In this document: positions 5,699-5,752 of the stretch, one piece after another
How positions within the stretch are numbered: position 1 is the stretch's first letter
Layout of the letters: every line of letters begins with the position of its first letter
DNA from: Desulfobacteraceae bacterium
GTDB taxonomy: Bacteria; Desulfobacterota; Desulfobacteria; Desulfobacterales; Desulfosalsimonadaceae
Direction: 5' to 3'
DNA length: 5,752 bases
Assembly: GCA_007131845.1 (NCBI GenBank)
Contig: SLPT01000220.1
Location: 1-5,752, forward strand
Notes under the pieces: model-generated
The model's database searches: none
Seen by the model: only the letters and a program-made list of their open reading frames with translations
Told to the model about the DNA's origin: nothing
Made by a program: the position numbers and the translations under genes

Positions 5699-5752
5699 CT
5701 AAATAGTGGCAAATAAGCGGGCCGGGAAGAGATATGTTATTACGTAAGTAAT

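Larger units (their letters stand above)
5633..5752 (+). other. rRNA operon leader (16S gene lies beyond the right edge)
   Basis: The region after P2 has no coding potential, a boxA-like element, and the TGATCTTTGAAAACTAAATA wording common just ahead of bacterial 16S genes. No 16S sequence itself is reached: the conserved AGAGTTTGATC start is absent from the window. A hairpin ATTAC-GTAA-GTAAT (5739-5752), capped by a GNRA-type tetraloop, ends exactly at the window edge. That an rRNA operon follows is an inference. Confidence 0.6.

Noticed and set aside
1..5752. CRISPR array, insertion sequence or phage-derived segment
   Set aside because: No spaced direct repeats, no transposase or integrase frame, and the window is filled with collinear housekeeping genes of uniform appearance.

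Overview
The window is ordinary bacterial core-genome DNA. All genes lie on the + strand, with mid-range GC judged by eye. It reads: the 3' part of atpC (ATP synthase epsilon), a single-domain glmU-like uridylyltransferase, a short coiled-coil gene (zapB-like), zapA, a 6S RNA gene (ssrS), rny (RNase Y), tyrS, and then what looks like the promoter and leader of an rRNA operon whose 16S gene lies just beyond the right edge. RNase Y rules out a typical gammaproteobacterium. RNase Y together with ZapA/ZapB-like proteins, a proteobacterial-style 6S RNA after zapA, and a glmU homologue behind the atp operon suggests a Desulfobacterota (former Deltaproteobacteria) genome, perhaps Desulfobacterales. 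That placement is inferred from gene content and remembered gene order, not from a search.

Region by region: 2-400 is the end of atpC. The 401-566 gap holds a perfect, uninterrupted 48-bp palindrome. At 567-1319 is the sugar-nucleotide uridylyltransferase, which stops cleanly after the pyrophosphorylase domain, with no left-handed beta-helix acetyltransferase half. At 1364-1981 are the two small division genes, probably cotranscribed. About 2078-2260 encodes 6S RNA, recognised by its conserved core and by a 16-bp closing stem that I could pair by hand. At 2467-5377 are rny and tyrS, 55 bp apart and probably one transcript, possibly driven by a promoter with a perfect -35 box just upstream of rny.

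The last 375 bases contain no protein gene. They hold a promoter (P1) right after the tyrS stop, a long-looped hairpin with two T6 runs (terminator), an A-tract-rich segment, a strong promoter (P2, TTGACT-16-TATAAT), two stems with the geometry of an H-type pseudoknot, a boxA-like element, and a small hairpin at the edge. P1 and the terminator together could make a short RNA of about 90 nt. P2 and what follows look like the rRNA operon start.

Functionally the window joins energy conversion (ATP synthase), a cell-envelope precursor (UDP-GlcNAc), Z-ring assembly (ZapA, ZapB-like), global control of RNA polymerase (6S RNA), mRNA decay (RNase Y), tRNA-Tyr charging and ribosome synthesis: a growth-related housekeeping cluster. 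I found no mobile element, CRISPR array, defence system or clearly new protein system. The items most worth a second look are non-coding: the 48-bp palindrome, the P1/terminator unit and the leader pseudoknot, plus the missing acetyltransferase half of GlmU.
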